A DNA stretch of 64,000 nucleotides from Pyrocephalus nanus. Its lineage: Eukaryota > Chordata > Aves > Passeriformes > Tyrannidae. Position numbers and translations under genes: made by a program. Under the pieces are notes generated by a model, which was given only the letters and a program-made list of their open reading frames with translations, was not told where the DNA came from and searched no databases. Below are positions 48,024-62,157 of this stretch, piece by piece; positions within the stretch are counted from its first letter, which is position 1, and each line of letters starts with the position of its first letter. Where the stretch lies: assembly GCA_038380795.1 (NCBI GenBank), contig CM076259.1:58423938-58487937 (forward strand), written 5' to 3'.

Positions 48024-51000
48024 CAGGGTGAAGTGTCAGATTATTTCTCTTGAACATCTGCATTTAGCAGCACATTTCAGTTCTGCCTCACCCTCAGGTG
48101 AAAAGCCTTGCTAGAGTGCATTAAAATCACACTTTCCTACAGACCTTGGAGCAGATATCTGTGAAATATCTGCGCATGCTCAGATGCCACCATCACTCAA
48201 GCCTGAAGATGAGAATCAAAGCATTGCAGATGGTTCAGAGTGGGCATAGGAGTGTGATGGCCCTGAGCAAGTGTGAGCACGTGAGGGTGTAGGAATGTAT
48301 TTTGTAAATACTCATTGCATCCAAAGGCATTCACAAAAAACACCCAAAAAACTCCACAAGAACTGCGTGGCAGGGAAAAAAACCTACTTTTCTTCCCAGA
48401 TCATTAAATTCTCCTGTTGTCACCTTACACATGCACCTAAAGAGAGACAGATTTTACCCTTATTGGGCTCTTTGTTTCACTTAAACCCTTAGGGAAAAAA
48501 ATTTCCAACATTGTCAGCAGCTCAGTTTTCATCTTTGGGAGGATTTTCTCCTACGCAGACTTCTACAATTAAGAGCACTGACACATAGTTCATTGAATTT
48601 GATATCTGGTGTTGGGTTTTTTCTTTTCTTTGCGATTAAATGGTTTAACTTCAGAGAATGGGCCCTGGGTGTATGTGCTACTTCATTTATCCCTATCAGG
48701 GATGGGGGTGGAGGAGAAGGGAACAAGCACCCAAACACTGGGCAATCTTGACTGGAAAATATTTAAATATTTAAAAAGTCAGATTGGTTTTAGTGGTTCT
48801 TTAATATGATACATTAATTTCTGGAGTCTATGGACTCCTGTTTAAGACTAAAACAGTCTTTTTTCACAGTGATAGTTGGACCATCTGCCACTCTTCCCCA
48901 GTCCTCATGACTGAGTGGCTGAATAAGGAGGAGCCATTTAGCTCTCCTCAGCATCTGCCAGCTGTGCTTTCCCAGTGACCTTTCAAAAAACTGACTTCTT
49001 TTTGACGAAAAATGAATTTCATATTACCAAGCCAAAAAGGCAGACTTCCCTATGCATTTTGAATACCGTCTTTGTTTTGAAATGTCCCCTGGCGTTCATA
49101 TAACAAAAGCCTGACATTAAAAATAAAAGGTGTTTTAAATTAATTCTGAGTATTGGCTGATACTCAAAATATAACAGGACAGCTCAGCGCCTGTGCTTAT
49201 CTTGTGACATGCTGTCCTTAACACCTCATGCAATGAAGAGGTGGGAGAATAAAACCACTCAAACATTTCTGGAAACTTCTCTTTAAGCTACGTTTTTTTG
49301 TGCAATGCATTTTCACCTTCAGAGTGCCTCTGTTTCAAACTATTTCCCTGTAATGACCCATCTATACTTCCGACTGAAAAATTTTCTGGCGGCTCTTATT
49401 TCTCAGGCTTCTTCTCCCTTTCCGCCCAGGGGGGAGCATTTTGTGTGGTGAAGACCATATCCAAAATAGGAAACAGACTCTGAATTGAGTCAGTCCCTCC
49501 TCCCTTTGGGGTTTGGCATGCATGGATATGCATATACATAAAAGCTTGGCCTGAAAAAGGAGAACTCAATAGCAGAGGTGAAGCTGCAGAAGCAGGGAAA
49601 GGGATTTTAAGGGTACCAGGCTGTGATGGTTTGCTTTCTCAGCTTCTGACATACAACAGAGTTCTCTGAAGAGCTTTCAGAGGCAGAGTTACACAAGCTC
49701 CTGTGTCTGCATGCAATACTGTGCTAACAGACTGGAAGCTGGGATCCCAAAAGTGTAATTCCTGCTTTATATCTGTACATTAAAATGCATTTGCAATATG
49801 TGTCTGTTAAATCACTCTTATCATTTTGAGGGTTTCGTCTACAGTTTACAGACCATTTCTTAAAGCCAACCCAATTCTGTTGCATCTTTTGAAAGTAATC
49901 AATAATTTTTCCTATTTTTCATGAGATCCAAATGGCAAGATGACAGACCTGCCAGCCTTGCAAATGTTGATTATTTTATGAAGAAGGAACACTAAGATAT
50001 GGTAGCAACATGTGTTTGCAAACTGACCATGCTAAAGGGATAAGGCACGGTAACCAACCTCTCTTAGCTTTGCTCAGAGAAGGGCTCAGCCTCTCATTTT
50101 GTTTATTTTTTGGCTTTTCTCAACTCCTATGTTGTTTAAATTTCATTTTTCCCCATAATCAGACTGATATCATAAGGATTTGCATGGAAACTGATGCCCT
50201 CAGCTCATCTCAGAGCCAGCATAACAAGAGTCTCCTGCTCCTAACAGAAAAAAAAGATGTCAAATTCTAGATGGCACCAGTTTATGTGGTGAGCGATTTG
50301 CTAGCCTATATGCAGAGCCTATTGTGATGCCTTCTTCTAATTTAATGAATCTCAGGGAGAATTAGAAAAAAGTATATATTTATGTGAAATGTGCATGTGT
50401 ACATATTCATCAGGTCAGTGTTTCTCTGTGGTTTCTGTTTGCAACCCCCGTGGGACTTTGCATCCGTCGCCTGGGCTGTGTGAACAAAAGACCCCCAGGA
50501 TTCTGGGTTTTCCCCAAAGAGAGAAAAACCACTGCTGTTTTGGGGCCTTACAGCTACCCTCTGCTGTCAAGCTCCCTGCAGATACAAGCAAGTATCAATG
50601 CAGATTTCTAATTTTTTCTGAAATTGTTTGGTACAGTGTCCAGTCCTTTTGGGAGTTAACTTGTTGTTTTAAAGAAAGTTTGACCCCAAATTCTACCATC
50701 TGAAGTGAACCATTTCTCCTTCATCTAGCAGTAAGTGAAGGAAGATTCAGGAAATGGTGGGACTGGTACAATGAAAGCCCACTAAAAGCTTCCTGCCCTC
50801 TGGGTTGGGTACCCTCATTTGGAACCATCAAAGGAGGGCTGATAGAAATGAGTCCTGAATCACATTCAGATGTGCTGGATAGGTGGATTATAGTGTTAAT
50901 AATAATGTCACTCATCCAGAGGAAAGAAGCTGATAGATAGGCCATGTGTCTTGCCCCTTCTAGTGCATTTACTTCCTTGCCAAAGCTTTGGGGAAAATAA

Positions 51001-53908
51001 ACTGCTCTAAATGGAAACTTGCCCCCAAAATACCCAAATACTTACACAAGTGTGTTGCTGTGTGGCAAGACTGAATCAACCTGACTTGTCAGCTCTCTCC
51101 TTCAGAAACCAAGCTGCAGTCCAAGCTGTGAACAAATAATAGTGCGATGCTTCCACCTGATGCAATTTGAAGCAGCTGATGCAGGTATGTGCACCAGAGA
51201 GTCAGCTCAATAAATATCAAGACCTACTTTAGCAGCAGATTATGTATTTTCAGTATTTCCAGCTTACAAAGGCTTGGCTTCAGACCCTTTTTTCATATTT
51301 ATCTCACTATGTGATTTAACCAGAGCTGAGAAAGCTGCTGATTCTGTACTGTGAAATCTCAGCCACCCGGATGAGAAGCTGATGTGACTTACTGCCAGTG
51401 TCGTGCTCAGACTTACTGGCTGTTGTGTAGTCATGTTCAAAAGACACTAAGCCCACGTGAGAGTCTCACCTCATCTGCAAACCAAACTAACCCAAGTCCC
51501 TACCAGTTCTAGGAAAATGATGGTGGTTTGAAATAATGGGCTTGACATGGGTCCTTTTCCAGGGCACATAAGCTTGAGTGGGTGGTTTTTCGTCCTACAT
51601 GCACACAGGTGTTCTCTCTTCATAAACCATGCAACAACAGTAGATCCCACAGATCCCATTTATGTCTTTTTTATAAGCTTGCAACCTCGAGGGGTACAAG
51701 TTGCTTCACTGACAGGAAATAGAGAGTTTTGAGGTGTGCTTGGGGAGGAATCCTGCCTTTTCCTTGGGGGTGTTAGAGTTGCCCAATATCTGGGGCTTTT
51801 TGACTGTTGGGTCTGCAGGAGCTGTGGGAAGGATCAGTGGTGGATGTTTGCAGGCGTCTCCTTGTTACCATCCTAATGTGAAGGGAGTTGCTGAAGAGTT
51901 TATGCTCCCCATGGGAACACCCCTTACAGGTGCTGAGATCCACCTCCAGATCCATCAGCAGGCACAGAAAAAGGGTCTATTTTCACATGTGTCAGAATTA
52001 GGGATAGGAAAATAGTATTTATTTCTATAGTCAGTGTAGCTGCTTTCTGGCTTTCTTGGCAGACGTCCTCTTTCCACTATCCTCCCAATCCATTTTCTCC
52101 TCTCCTGCCTCCTGTGCACCCTACTCATCCCCCCACTCTCTCCCCTGCCCCTGATGAATTATTCCATCTCACAGGAGCTGGGGCTGGCAGGATCCTCTGT
52201 GGCTGAAGGAATTGGCCTCAGCAGCTGCACAAGGGCCAGGGTTGGTGCAATTTGGGTGTCTTCCAGGAACCTGACTCACTGCAGGGGGGCACGGGGGGCA
52301 ACTGCATCCCTTCTGCGGAGCCGAACTGCTCCAGTTTAAGCTCTAAGCCTCTTCTGACCTCTTTGTCATCCTCTTTTGAGTTTTAGGAGTCAGAGAGGAG
52401 GAAGGACTCTCCAGATGCCATTATACCCCAACATGGCACTTAACCACCTGTTCTGCTTGGGAAAGCCAGTGTGGATATTTTTCTCTGCCCAGTCATCTCG
52501 GTGGTGTTGCTTTGGCATGACTCAGGAGTGACTGACTTTACCTGAAATAAAGATGCCTTGCAAGAATTCATCCCTCTTCCAGAAGGAGGTGACTCACTGG
52601 AGATCTTTGGATGCAGTCCCAGCTCCCTTTGGAGCCTTTTTTGGGTTTCTTTCACCCCAGAACACATGCTGACTTTAAGAAGCAGAGTTCTACATCCCAG
52701 GCCAAATTCTGCTCCTGTATAGGGCATGTGGGCCAACTTGTTTAGTTTCCTGCATGCCACAGCCAAGTTTTCCATTTTGTATTGAGTTCACATGTCAGAT
52801 GGGGATCAAAAGGCACTGTCATGAGCATTTGCTCCAATTTTCTGTGCTTAACATATACCCTAGTGTTTCCTCTAGTATTTCTGCTCCAAGTCTGTAGTCT
52901 GTGGCTGGTGGAGGACACAGGTCTGTATCCAAGATCTGAGGTGGAGACCTGTTTCTGTGACTGGATATTGGCAGCAAATGATCATAAAAGCTTTCCAGGG
53001 TGTGGAAAGGCTTCCAAGGCTTTTAAATTCCTGTCTTGCTGCTTTCACTGCAAAATCTTCTGTTTCTGCAAGATGGGGATGCCAAAACATGGCAGAGGAA
53101 GAAGTTACTTGACACAAGGAGCCACATCAGACTATGAACAGAGGAATGAGCTGGTTTTAGGCTCTGAGACCCAGGACCTTGCTAGAGAGAAATGCTGGTG
53201 CAGGGTCAGCCCCTAAACCCAGTCCTGTTCATGAAAAACCCTCTGCTCCCCAGTGAAGCATCTTTCTTACTGCTGCCCTCCAAGGATCCCTTCCAAGGTG
53301 TCTGTTGTTGTGCAAAGGTCCCCTTGGGACTCAAATATGTCCCATGACCACTGAGCTCTTAAAAGTTAATTATTGTAATACAGAAGTTTTTGTGAAGGGA
53401 AATAAAAAGGAAATCAGTGCTTAAAAGATTCTGTTTCACTCCCATAAAGTGTCACTAGTGGTGACAGAAAAGTCAGTACTCACAGCCATTTCTTCTCCTT
53501 ATAAAAGAGTAAATTGCAGCAAAGGAACTGGTACCTTCTCACATGCACTATGACTTGGCTGGGCATCTTCCCAGTCCACTTTTACCAATAATAATGTTGC
53601 CTATGGAGTGAGGTAAGAGTTAATCCTACTGCAAACCATTTAAAGGACAAATGTTTAAACACCTGAACCCGGTTTGAAAGGAAAAAACTGACACGAGAAA
53701 CAGCAGTCACTGGCTGTGACTTTACAACCCAAAACCCTAGTGAGCTTGGGCACAGCAGTAGAGAAATGTCCCCTTCCTTTCAGGCAGTGTTGCAACTTTA
53801 TGTGAAGATTTGCCTGCAGCTGGGAAACTAATTGAACCATGAGAGAAAATGAAAAGCTAAATTTCTTCTCTCTGTCCGTGGAAGGAGAGGAGGGCAGGTG
53901 TGGCTGAG

Positions 53909-53956
53909 TTCTGTTGATGCTAAAGCCAAACATTCTGTTGATGCTAGAGCCAAGCA
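53909..53956. repeat. 24-bp tandem duplication
   Basis: Two adjacent copies of a 24-mer beginning TTCTGTTGATGCTAAAGCC, differing at two positions. Confidence 0.9.
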
Positions 53957-55344
53957 AATAGCAAGTGATTGTTCAGCTCCTTGCTCCATTATTTGCATTT
54001 GTGGCTTAATTTGAATACATACATTTGATACCCAGAGGCAGAAAAAAAAAAATAAATCTATGATGTAGTTCCTGCAGCTACTTGAATTCTTGTACTTAGC
54101 TAATGCTTAACAAAAATGTGTTATGACATTGGAACTACCTGGAGTGGTGGGAAGGGGGATCCCTGACGGTCTTTGTTCCTGGGTTGAGGACGATTATCAA
54201 TCCTTGCTCACTGGCCAAGCTGCAGTACAATGATGTTGCTTCTCATGCCTGCCTGAGAGTCTGGAGCCTGCTGAGGACTGACATGGCTTGGTATGCTCTG
54301 TTTTCAGTGAGCCCTTGGTCCAGAGCTGGCCTCTGATCCAAGTTAGGCTGCTAAAAGCCCCAGACCAGGACCTGTGACTGATGTGATGGGGCAGCGCTGG
54401 TGGGACAAGACTATATTATGTAATCCACTCTGGAATGATTTCCAGAAACATGGAAAATACTGTAGAGGAAGGAAAATGTAATTAATTATAGTGCTAAGAG
54501 TACATGAAGGAGACTTCAGCTAATGGAGAACCTGGTCATGTCCAATGTACTGCATAGAGGAGATCTAAAGAAGTAGCTTATTTTGCTAGCCCAGTTTCTG
54601 CACATTTGTTTGACTTTAAGTAATTACACTTCACCTAATTGTGTCTTTCTGGATAGTTGATGAGACAAATAATTTATGGCATATGTTGCTGCCTTTGCTG
54701 AGCTTTTTATGCTGAGTATGTCCCCTCACTTTTATCCTCTGATATTCAGCCTCCAAGGCCCCCTGCTCTTGCCTGAATAACATGCTAACCTTGGACATCA
54801 GGTACTTGTTCTTTTACCCCAAGATCCCAAATTACCTCTAGTGAATGCTGGTATTATTTTAAATTCTCTGAGTCCACTATAAATTATTTTCTGGACTTGG
54901 AAACATAAGGCTTCCTACAGATTTGGCCCCAAGCTTCTCCTCCCCTATTTTTGACCAGAACACCGGAAATGCTCCAGCACCTTCTCCAGTCCCTTCATTA
55001 CCTGTCTGGGTAAAAAAGCTCTCCAGACCTTCCCAGCAGCCAGCTGTAAAATGCCCCAGCCAGAACCAGTTTGTAGTGATTTAGCCAGACTTTTGAAACA
55101 CTTAGAATCTGGTGGTCCAATAATTGCCTCTCACTGATAAAGAGACTCATCTTTAAGGATGTGCCCAGTGAAGAAGGAGCAGACCTTTTAAGGTGGATTA
55201 TTTGAAATCTGGACAGAATTTTAAAAGGATATTTAAATGCTTAATAATGACAAAGTGGCTTAAAAAATTGCCTGGGGAGCAGCTTCCCATCCTACTACTG
55301 AAGTGTTGTTTAGAAAGGAAGGTCAAATAGCAAACTGCTGAGGA

Positions 55345-55358
55345 CACACACACACACT
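55345..55358. repeat. Short (CA)n microsatellite
   Basis: A run of about six to seven CA units after GAGGA. Confidence 0.8.
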
Positions 55359-56119
55359 TAGCCAAAAATCATGTTCTCTTTCAGGATGGTGTATCTGTTT
55401 TGCTCAGGTCAAACAGTCATCGGTGTTGTTGTCTGTCTTAGATGTGAACATTTTTAGAAGCTAAAGCTATGACAAGTATTCAAAACACATCAAAGAGACT
55501 CCAAACTGTCTCAAACCTGATTTCAGGGCAGACATCAGAAACTATTATGACATTTTAATCCTTTGCTTGATATGTGTCATACTTTAAAAACTTTTCCTGA
55601 AAGCAGAAGGGCTGGAAGCTTCACTTGAAAAGAGGGGGAAATTTTCATCTAATGCAGTCTCCAAACAGACTTCTGAATAAAAATTGAGAGCTTCAGTTTT
55701 GGAGCTCAGAAGTTGAAACAAAAGAAGTGTTTCCTCAGGTATAACCAGGTTAAGCATGGTGGCTATGACCTTGCCAGGTGTTCTCTATTCTGTCTTTCTT
55801 GGCATTCACTATCTAGATAGGTTTCTTTCTGAAATGTGGTTAAATCAGGTAGGAACTCCTCAGTTTGCTCTTGTTTTGCCAGAGATTTAAGGAAGTGTAC
55901 AATAAGTCATTCTGGACTTCAAATAAGCCTTTTAATTTCACCTTAGGCTTCTCAAGCAGATGGTGTAACAGGTATGTAGGTCTGTGGTAAGCAATGGCAG
56001 TCACACAGATATTTCCAGCTATTTTTGTAGCCCTTTTGTAGCTTTTTCACAGCATTATGAACCAATTTTCACCTTCCCCTCAAATACGCCCCAAGAATGA
56101 GACATTGGTTTTGGACTTA

Positions 56120-56345
56120 ATGATTTCAATTGGATATTAGGAAGGAATTCACCACTATGGGGTGGCGAGGCACTGGAACACATCCACAGAAAATGTGGAT
56201 GTCCCATTGCCATGTGTTCAAGGCCAGGTTGGATGGGGCTTTGAGCATCCTGGTCAAGTGGAAGGTGTCCCTGGCCATGGCAGGGAGGTTGGAACTAGAT
56301 GGTCTTTAATATCCCTTCCAACTCAAACTGTTTTATGTTTCTATG
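56120..56345 (+). mobile_element. CR1 LINE 3'-end fragment, sense
   Basis: The classic CR1 tail runs from GGATATTAGGAAGGAATTCA through GAGGCACTGGAACA, AAGGCCAGGTTGGATGGGGC and TTGGAACTAGATGGTCTTTA to the 3' terminal TTTTATGTTTCTATG. It covers just the last 230 bp or so. Confidence 0.93.
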
Positions 56346-59300
56346 CTTCAAATCACATGCAGCCTGTTGTTGTATTCACCATAAATACAAACCAGTGTCC
56401 CTCACAAACTTCCCAGAAGGTCAGGAGCTGCACTGTCATCTCACACGAGCCCCCAGACATATTTATGTGTCAGTGAGGCTTTACAGCTTAACCCAAGCTG
56501 GTAAATGTAAAATGACGTCCTGTGAGTCCTGCCATGTGCATTCCTTCACAATGTTACCATTTCCCTTGATGAAGTGCTTTGCCAGAAGGTGAGGTACTTG
56601 TCCACCTGCAAATGCAGAGGCTGGAAAAGCTCTTTGGTGGTAAGAGGGGAAGAGTCTGCTGATGGAAGACTTGGTGGTATAATTATTATTTTTTTCTGCT
56701 TTTTACAGGCAAGAGCAGCTGACAAACCCATCCTGTCTGTGCTTTTTGTACGGCATTGCAAAATTAGAAAGTTGTTTTTCAATGAACATGAAATTGCTGA
56801 AGAACAGAAACAGAAGTGCCATAAATAGCGCTGGGCACTTGGAAGCCACAAAGAGGAGACTGTTCTGCTGGGAGACGCCAGGGCTGGGAACACGGGTTTC
56901 CTTTGTTCCTACGTCATTATGCGGCAGCTGGAGTACGCTGAGCACGGCTCCCAGATTTGCTTGTGCCGTTAACTCAGCACAAAGGGGAAACTGTGACTGT
57001 CTGTGAGTCGTGGCCAAGAGAATTCTAAGTCCTTCTGCCCACCTGGCTCAGAGGGGCATTGGTCTTCTAAGGGTATGTGTGGTAGGGTAAAGAACAGGTC
57101 TGCATGTAAAATTTGCTCAAATTATTTGAGAGAAATGCTTCTGTTTTGTCTGAGGAGGGATAAAGAAATCCCAGTTGTTTCTCTTAGGATATACAGCTTA
57201 GTCTCCAATGTCCTTGTCACCCTAGTCAGTGGGTTTTGCACTGGGGATGGTGGCAGTTGATGTGAGCAGTCTGTAGGTGAGCAACCTGTAGGTTGCCCAT
57301 GCCTCCTGCAACCAGCATTTCAGTGCCCTGTTCGAGCTGTTTGGCTTAAAATGCAGCTGAGGGCACAAAAGGCACTGATGGGGTTAGTCTTGAACCTGGC
57401 TGAAACCTCTCCATGGATATACCTCAAGGGCAAATCACGGGAAACTTCAGTTGGAAGCAACTCCCCAAAGGTGTCACCTAATAAGACATGACTGAACTGA
57501 GCCTGAACACAAGAGACAATTGTAGAAGCCTATTATGTTTCATCTGGTGCAATTGCATATCGTTGGGGAATTGAGATCCCATGCTATGTTCCTGTCTGCT
57601 TTCTAGATGATTGGTGTCTCGACTTCAAACTTGGGGCTACTTTCTTCCACCATCTGTTTATGGCTGTGCCTCAGCTTTGTGCAGCCCCTGCTCAGCTTTT
57701 GATGTTGGAAATTAGGATGGTCATTAAAACTCACTGACCTCCAAAAGAGCCCCAAATGAAACCCTAACAATGTTATTAATAAAGGATAAGGTGCTAGCTC
57801 TGAAGGCTTTTGTCTCATGCACCTCATGCCAGATAACGGCACCAGAGATGCTTGTAAATGGGAACTTTATTAAACTTTATTAAAGGAGTCACAGGAGCAA
57901 GGGCTGCAGCTTTCAGCCTTGTCATGGGAGAACCACTGCAATAAAGCTTAGTTTTTAAATTAAGCTAAGGAAAGCAGGTTTAAACACTGCCAGTGATTTT
58001 ATTATATGGTATGCATGGAAATGTTTTCTTACCTAATGAACACATGGTGAAGTCATTAATTGATTGTAGGTTCCTGCGAGCCTCTGTGCATTGCACTGAT
58101 TAATTGCCTGCTCAGTTTTTAGCCTATGAACGGGTGCAGGAATAAATGCCCTGTGGAGTCAAACTTGAGGACAGACAACCACAAAACAAGAGGGTTAGGC
58201 ACAGTTTCTCCAAGGAACAGTAGCCAAGATCTGGGGGAAAAACCTGCCAAAATCATCAGCTGAAGTAAGTAACTCAAGAGGGAGCTGGGCAGGTTTCCAG
58301 AGCTGCAGAGTATGAGGTAAAGCCATTAACAGGATTTTTGGTTTTAAGATAATGAGAGATTGGTTAGTGATTGGGATTTTGTGGACTCATGAGGCTTAGG
58401 AAATACTAGAAACACGGATGTGGAAGGCTCGCCTTGAGGAAGTGGGTGCAGGAGCTGCTCTGTGACCACAGCCAGACTCCCCTGGCCTGGTGCCCTGCAG
58501 AAGGAGTGGCTGGCAGAGGGTACACACTGTGTTGGTATTCCCAGAGGCAAGGGAAGGGTGAGCCCCCTCATTTGGCCTGGCACACCTGCCCACTTGACAG
58601 TCATGGGGCAATGGCTGGTGGTCTGCACCCAGAGAGGATGGAGTCACCTCCAAGGCAGGGAGTCTTTTGGCTATTTTTATTATATTCTCCATTCCTGGAG
58701 TTATTTGGACAAAGGAACTTGTTCTTTTCAGGGACAAAACTCACAAAACCCAGCCAGTGACCACAAGAGCACAATGGGGTGTCTGCTTTCAAATTGTAAT
58801 TTCTGGCAGTTTAGTGCCAAACTCTGTCCTTGCATTTGGAGAAGCTGTAGATTTTTTATTGTTTTTTAAGGGATTTCTGACAGGATTGTGCTAAAAAGAT
58901 GGAGGATGCTATAAAAATTAATTGACCACTGACTGTGGGTCTAAGTCCAAGCAGAAATGGTCAGTGTGTGCTGGCACCCTGCTGAGAAGCCAGCAGGATC
59001 TTGGATGACTATGGATTAATCATTTATCTTGTTGAGCTTCTTTTTTGTCTGTGCCCTTAGGTTTCTCCTACTTATCTGCATGCTGGGGGGCTGGAGCTGA
59101 CCCTTTCAGATCTGACCCAGAGGTCTGCCATCCTACTGCCCTTTGAAGCCTGGTGGCCTCTGAATGATAGGAGCCAACATGTTTGCCATGCCCACCAGGG
59201 GAGGGAAGATAGCCCCTCACAATCCTCTGGTTGCTCTCTTGTTCTTTTTTTTTAGAGTGCATGGATACAAATAGCATAAATTGATAGAGCCCATCAGCCT

Positions 59301-61213
59301 CGGTGAAGAGAATTATCTTCAAATGGGTATGCAAAATGAATCTGGGCTTTTCCTAATGCACTTTGCTGCAATTAGGTTGTGTCAGGTGATGCAGGTAGCA
59401 TCGTATCTGGCTGCACAAGGGTTAATGTGATCATAGGATGTCTCATTTCTCCAAATTTTTCCATAAGCAATGATCACTGCAAATCTTTTGGCATGCTTTA
59501 CAGTAATTACCAAGAGATCAAATAAGTATTAATAAAATAACTAGGAAAAAAAAAAAGATTAAACTACACTATCAGCTGTGTCTTCATAGACACCACAGCA
59601 TCTGAACTGAAAAAATAATGTTCAAACCCCAACTATGTGTGATGGAACTAGTTCATTTTATGGCTATATGAAAATTTTCTGTCTTTGCCTCCCTGAAGAG
59701 TTTCCTTCCTCTTGGTGTCTTTCAGTGTTAACCAAGGCTCCATGACTGATGGATACTTGGAGCTTCAGTTACTAGAATGGGACATTCAAGTACTCAAATA
59801 TTTGTATGCACTAGCCCTTGTTAAATTAAAACTGTCTTAATCACAAGTTTGTTGCAAGAATCTTAATACCTATGTTGACCTAATGTAATCCTGTACCATA
59901 ACACTTTAATGCTCTATGGGAAAGCCTCTACTTGTTCCATTTTATCCCACCCTTTACTATTTGAGGCATGCCTGCCCTATGGGGGCTTGAGAGCGCACGG
60001 GCATATCCTCCATGGTGCAGACAAGGCTGACTGATTAACATCCATAAGAAAATATCCCAAACAATAATGTTAAAACCAATGAATTCTTCCCACTTGCAGT
60101 GATCCTGCTGCAGCAGGAGATAAGAAATGGGAAGAAATGGTGTGTGACATGAGCTATTAACCCTAAGGCAGTGGAGAACAATGGTAGTGGCTATATCATT
60201 AGTTAGGTACATGGGTGGTTCAGCATGGTGGCTTGGTGAAAATCCAGTGGCAATAAGTGTGGCTGCCTGGAGGGAAGCGGAGATTCAGGCCTGGAGACTG
60301 GTTCCTTATGGTTTGGGTCCAGATCCATCCAAAACTCTGGAGGTTAAGTAAAAATTTAAGGGCCGAGCAAATGGCACTTACCTAATTTTGGACAAAGAGT
60401 GAAACTGGAGTGATTCAAAGGGTATCAGTTTGTTGGCTCTTTGTAAACCCGTGAAGTGTTGAATTTCTGTTTTGAGGAAAACTGACTAAACTTTGACCTT
60501 CACTGCCTTGCCAGTGCAAGTTTCCCACATTCACACAGATGCTTTTCCTAGAAGAAGGCATCCAGAGAAACAATGTGCCTTTTGTTAAGAGCAGCCAGTT
60601 GAGTTAAATAATGCCGCTTTCAGACCCCTTCGTGGTAACGGGAAAAGCTCAGTGCCCTTTTGGTTTACTGTCTACCATTGTCTCAAGTTAGGCTGGGCTT
60701 TGCAGGCTGTGAGCTGACAGACAGGATGCCTCAAGTCCTGTGAAGGGGTGTGTTTGTTTTCTGAAGCATGTACTGAGCAGGTTTCAGCTGAAAGCCCAGG
60801 GAGATGCTGCCCTGCAAAGCCATGGCCTGGAAAGGTGATGGCAGCTGGGGAAGAACTGCTGAGTGGGATGAGGAGACACTAAGTCTGGCATCTGACACCT
60901 ACTTAGAGCCACTCTTCACAGCACTGGAGAGGGATAAATAGAGATAGAAAAGAGCTCTTTTTAGGGTCTCTTCTGTCTCAGTCTGTGCCTAGGCGAACTT
61001 ATTCTTGGCCATGTGCTTTTGTTTGTCTCAGCTTGGCTTTGGTTTGCTTCCTGCCTCTTTCTAGCCAGCCCTCTGTCATCTATTTCTGCTCTCATTTTTT
61101 AAAGAAAAATAACTTCTCTCCTGCTTTCTCTCTTCCCTCTGCATCATTTTTCGTGGTGGCGGTGACGAGAAGGATCTTTTCACTTTTTGTTTTTACAGAG
61201 AATCATAGCTGCT

Positions 61214-61216
<3 letters not shown>

Positions 61217-61243
<27 letters not shown>
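61217..61243. repeat. Poly(T) tract, 27 nt
   Basis: The longest homopolymer in the window. On the minus strand it is an A27 run at the end of a 430-nt stretch with few stops (see findings). Confidence 0.9.
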
Positions 61244-61247
<4 letters not shown>

Positions 61248-62045
61248 CTGCAAATGACATTACTGAGGCACAGTAATGAGGGTGCACACCAGCGCTTGAG
61301 AAGTAGGAAACTTTTAAAAACCACACACTGGCTACAATTTGTGTAACGGATTTTATCGCAGGTGTGCTGTGTGGAGGATGCAAATAACACCTCAAAAGGC
61401 TCACGTGATGGTTCATTACAAGGGCCATGCTTAGGTGTAAACGTAACAACTTGCTGCAGGTGCTCAGTGTACATTATACTGGCTTGCCTTAGCAAATTGC
61501 CTGTAAAATCTTTTAGCACAACCATCTGGATGGCCCTGAGAAAGGAATAGAGGGTCTCATGTAGGGGACTTGCACGTGCTGATGACTGAGATTTAACTTG
61601 TGTTAAGTAACTGTCCATCTGCCTCTCAATCCTGAGCCACCTTAGATGGTGCACTAAAGAGACAGGATGATTAAAAAAAAAAAAAAAAGGCTAATAGGCT
61701 TTTGAGCTGCTTTTGACCAAGCACCAGAATCTTTCAACTGCTTTATGAATCACTGAGATGCATTTATGGAAATGTTTTGCTTATATTTTGTGATTCCAAG
61801 TATTGGATTAACACCATAAGATACTAGTTTTAAATGATATTTTGGCCTTCGGCACTGTCTAGCTATTCTCTAATTGAGTGATTAATCTACTCATATGAAT
61901 GTGGATAAAACCTCACAGTTGATGAATAAAAAAGCAGAGAAAGGATGCTTTATGTTTTCATTGCATGATAAACTTATTAATGACTTCAGACTTATAATAC
62001 CACATGCTTAAAACCTTAATAAAGGAATTCATACTTCTCCGCATC
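61244..62045. other. Unexplained block: candidate conserved non-coding DNA or decayed retrocopy
   Basis: Between T27 (61217-61243) and A16 (61673-61688) lies about 430 bp with a minus-strand frame open for some 137 codons apart from the homopolymer. To its right, 61.7-62.05 kb is AT-rich with homeodomain-like TAATTGAGTGATTAATC motifs. No protein similarity is recognised and no simple repeat explains it. Confidence 0.2.
61673..61688. repeat. Poly(A) tract, 16 nt
   Basis: Uninterrupted A16. Confidence 0.9.
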
Positions 62046-62129
62046 TGATGCACAAGCAGCATTAACACTGGCCCATGTTTGGGTGTGCATGCTGCTGCTG
62101 TTCAGGGCTTGGCTCCTTAGCGTTGTGAT

Positions 62130-62157
62130 GTGGGGTTTGTGCTGTGGGGTTTGTGCT
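62130..62157. repeat. 14-bp tandem duplication
   Basis: Two exact copies of GTGGGGTTTGTGCT in a T/G-rich context. Confidence 0.9.

Noticed and set aside
48024..48120. Splice-acceptor-like T16-CAG
   Set aside because: No open coding continuation and no partner exon; a chance product of the poly(T) tract.
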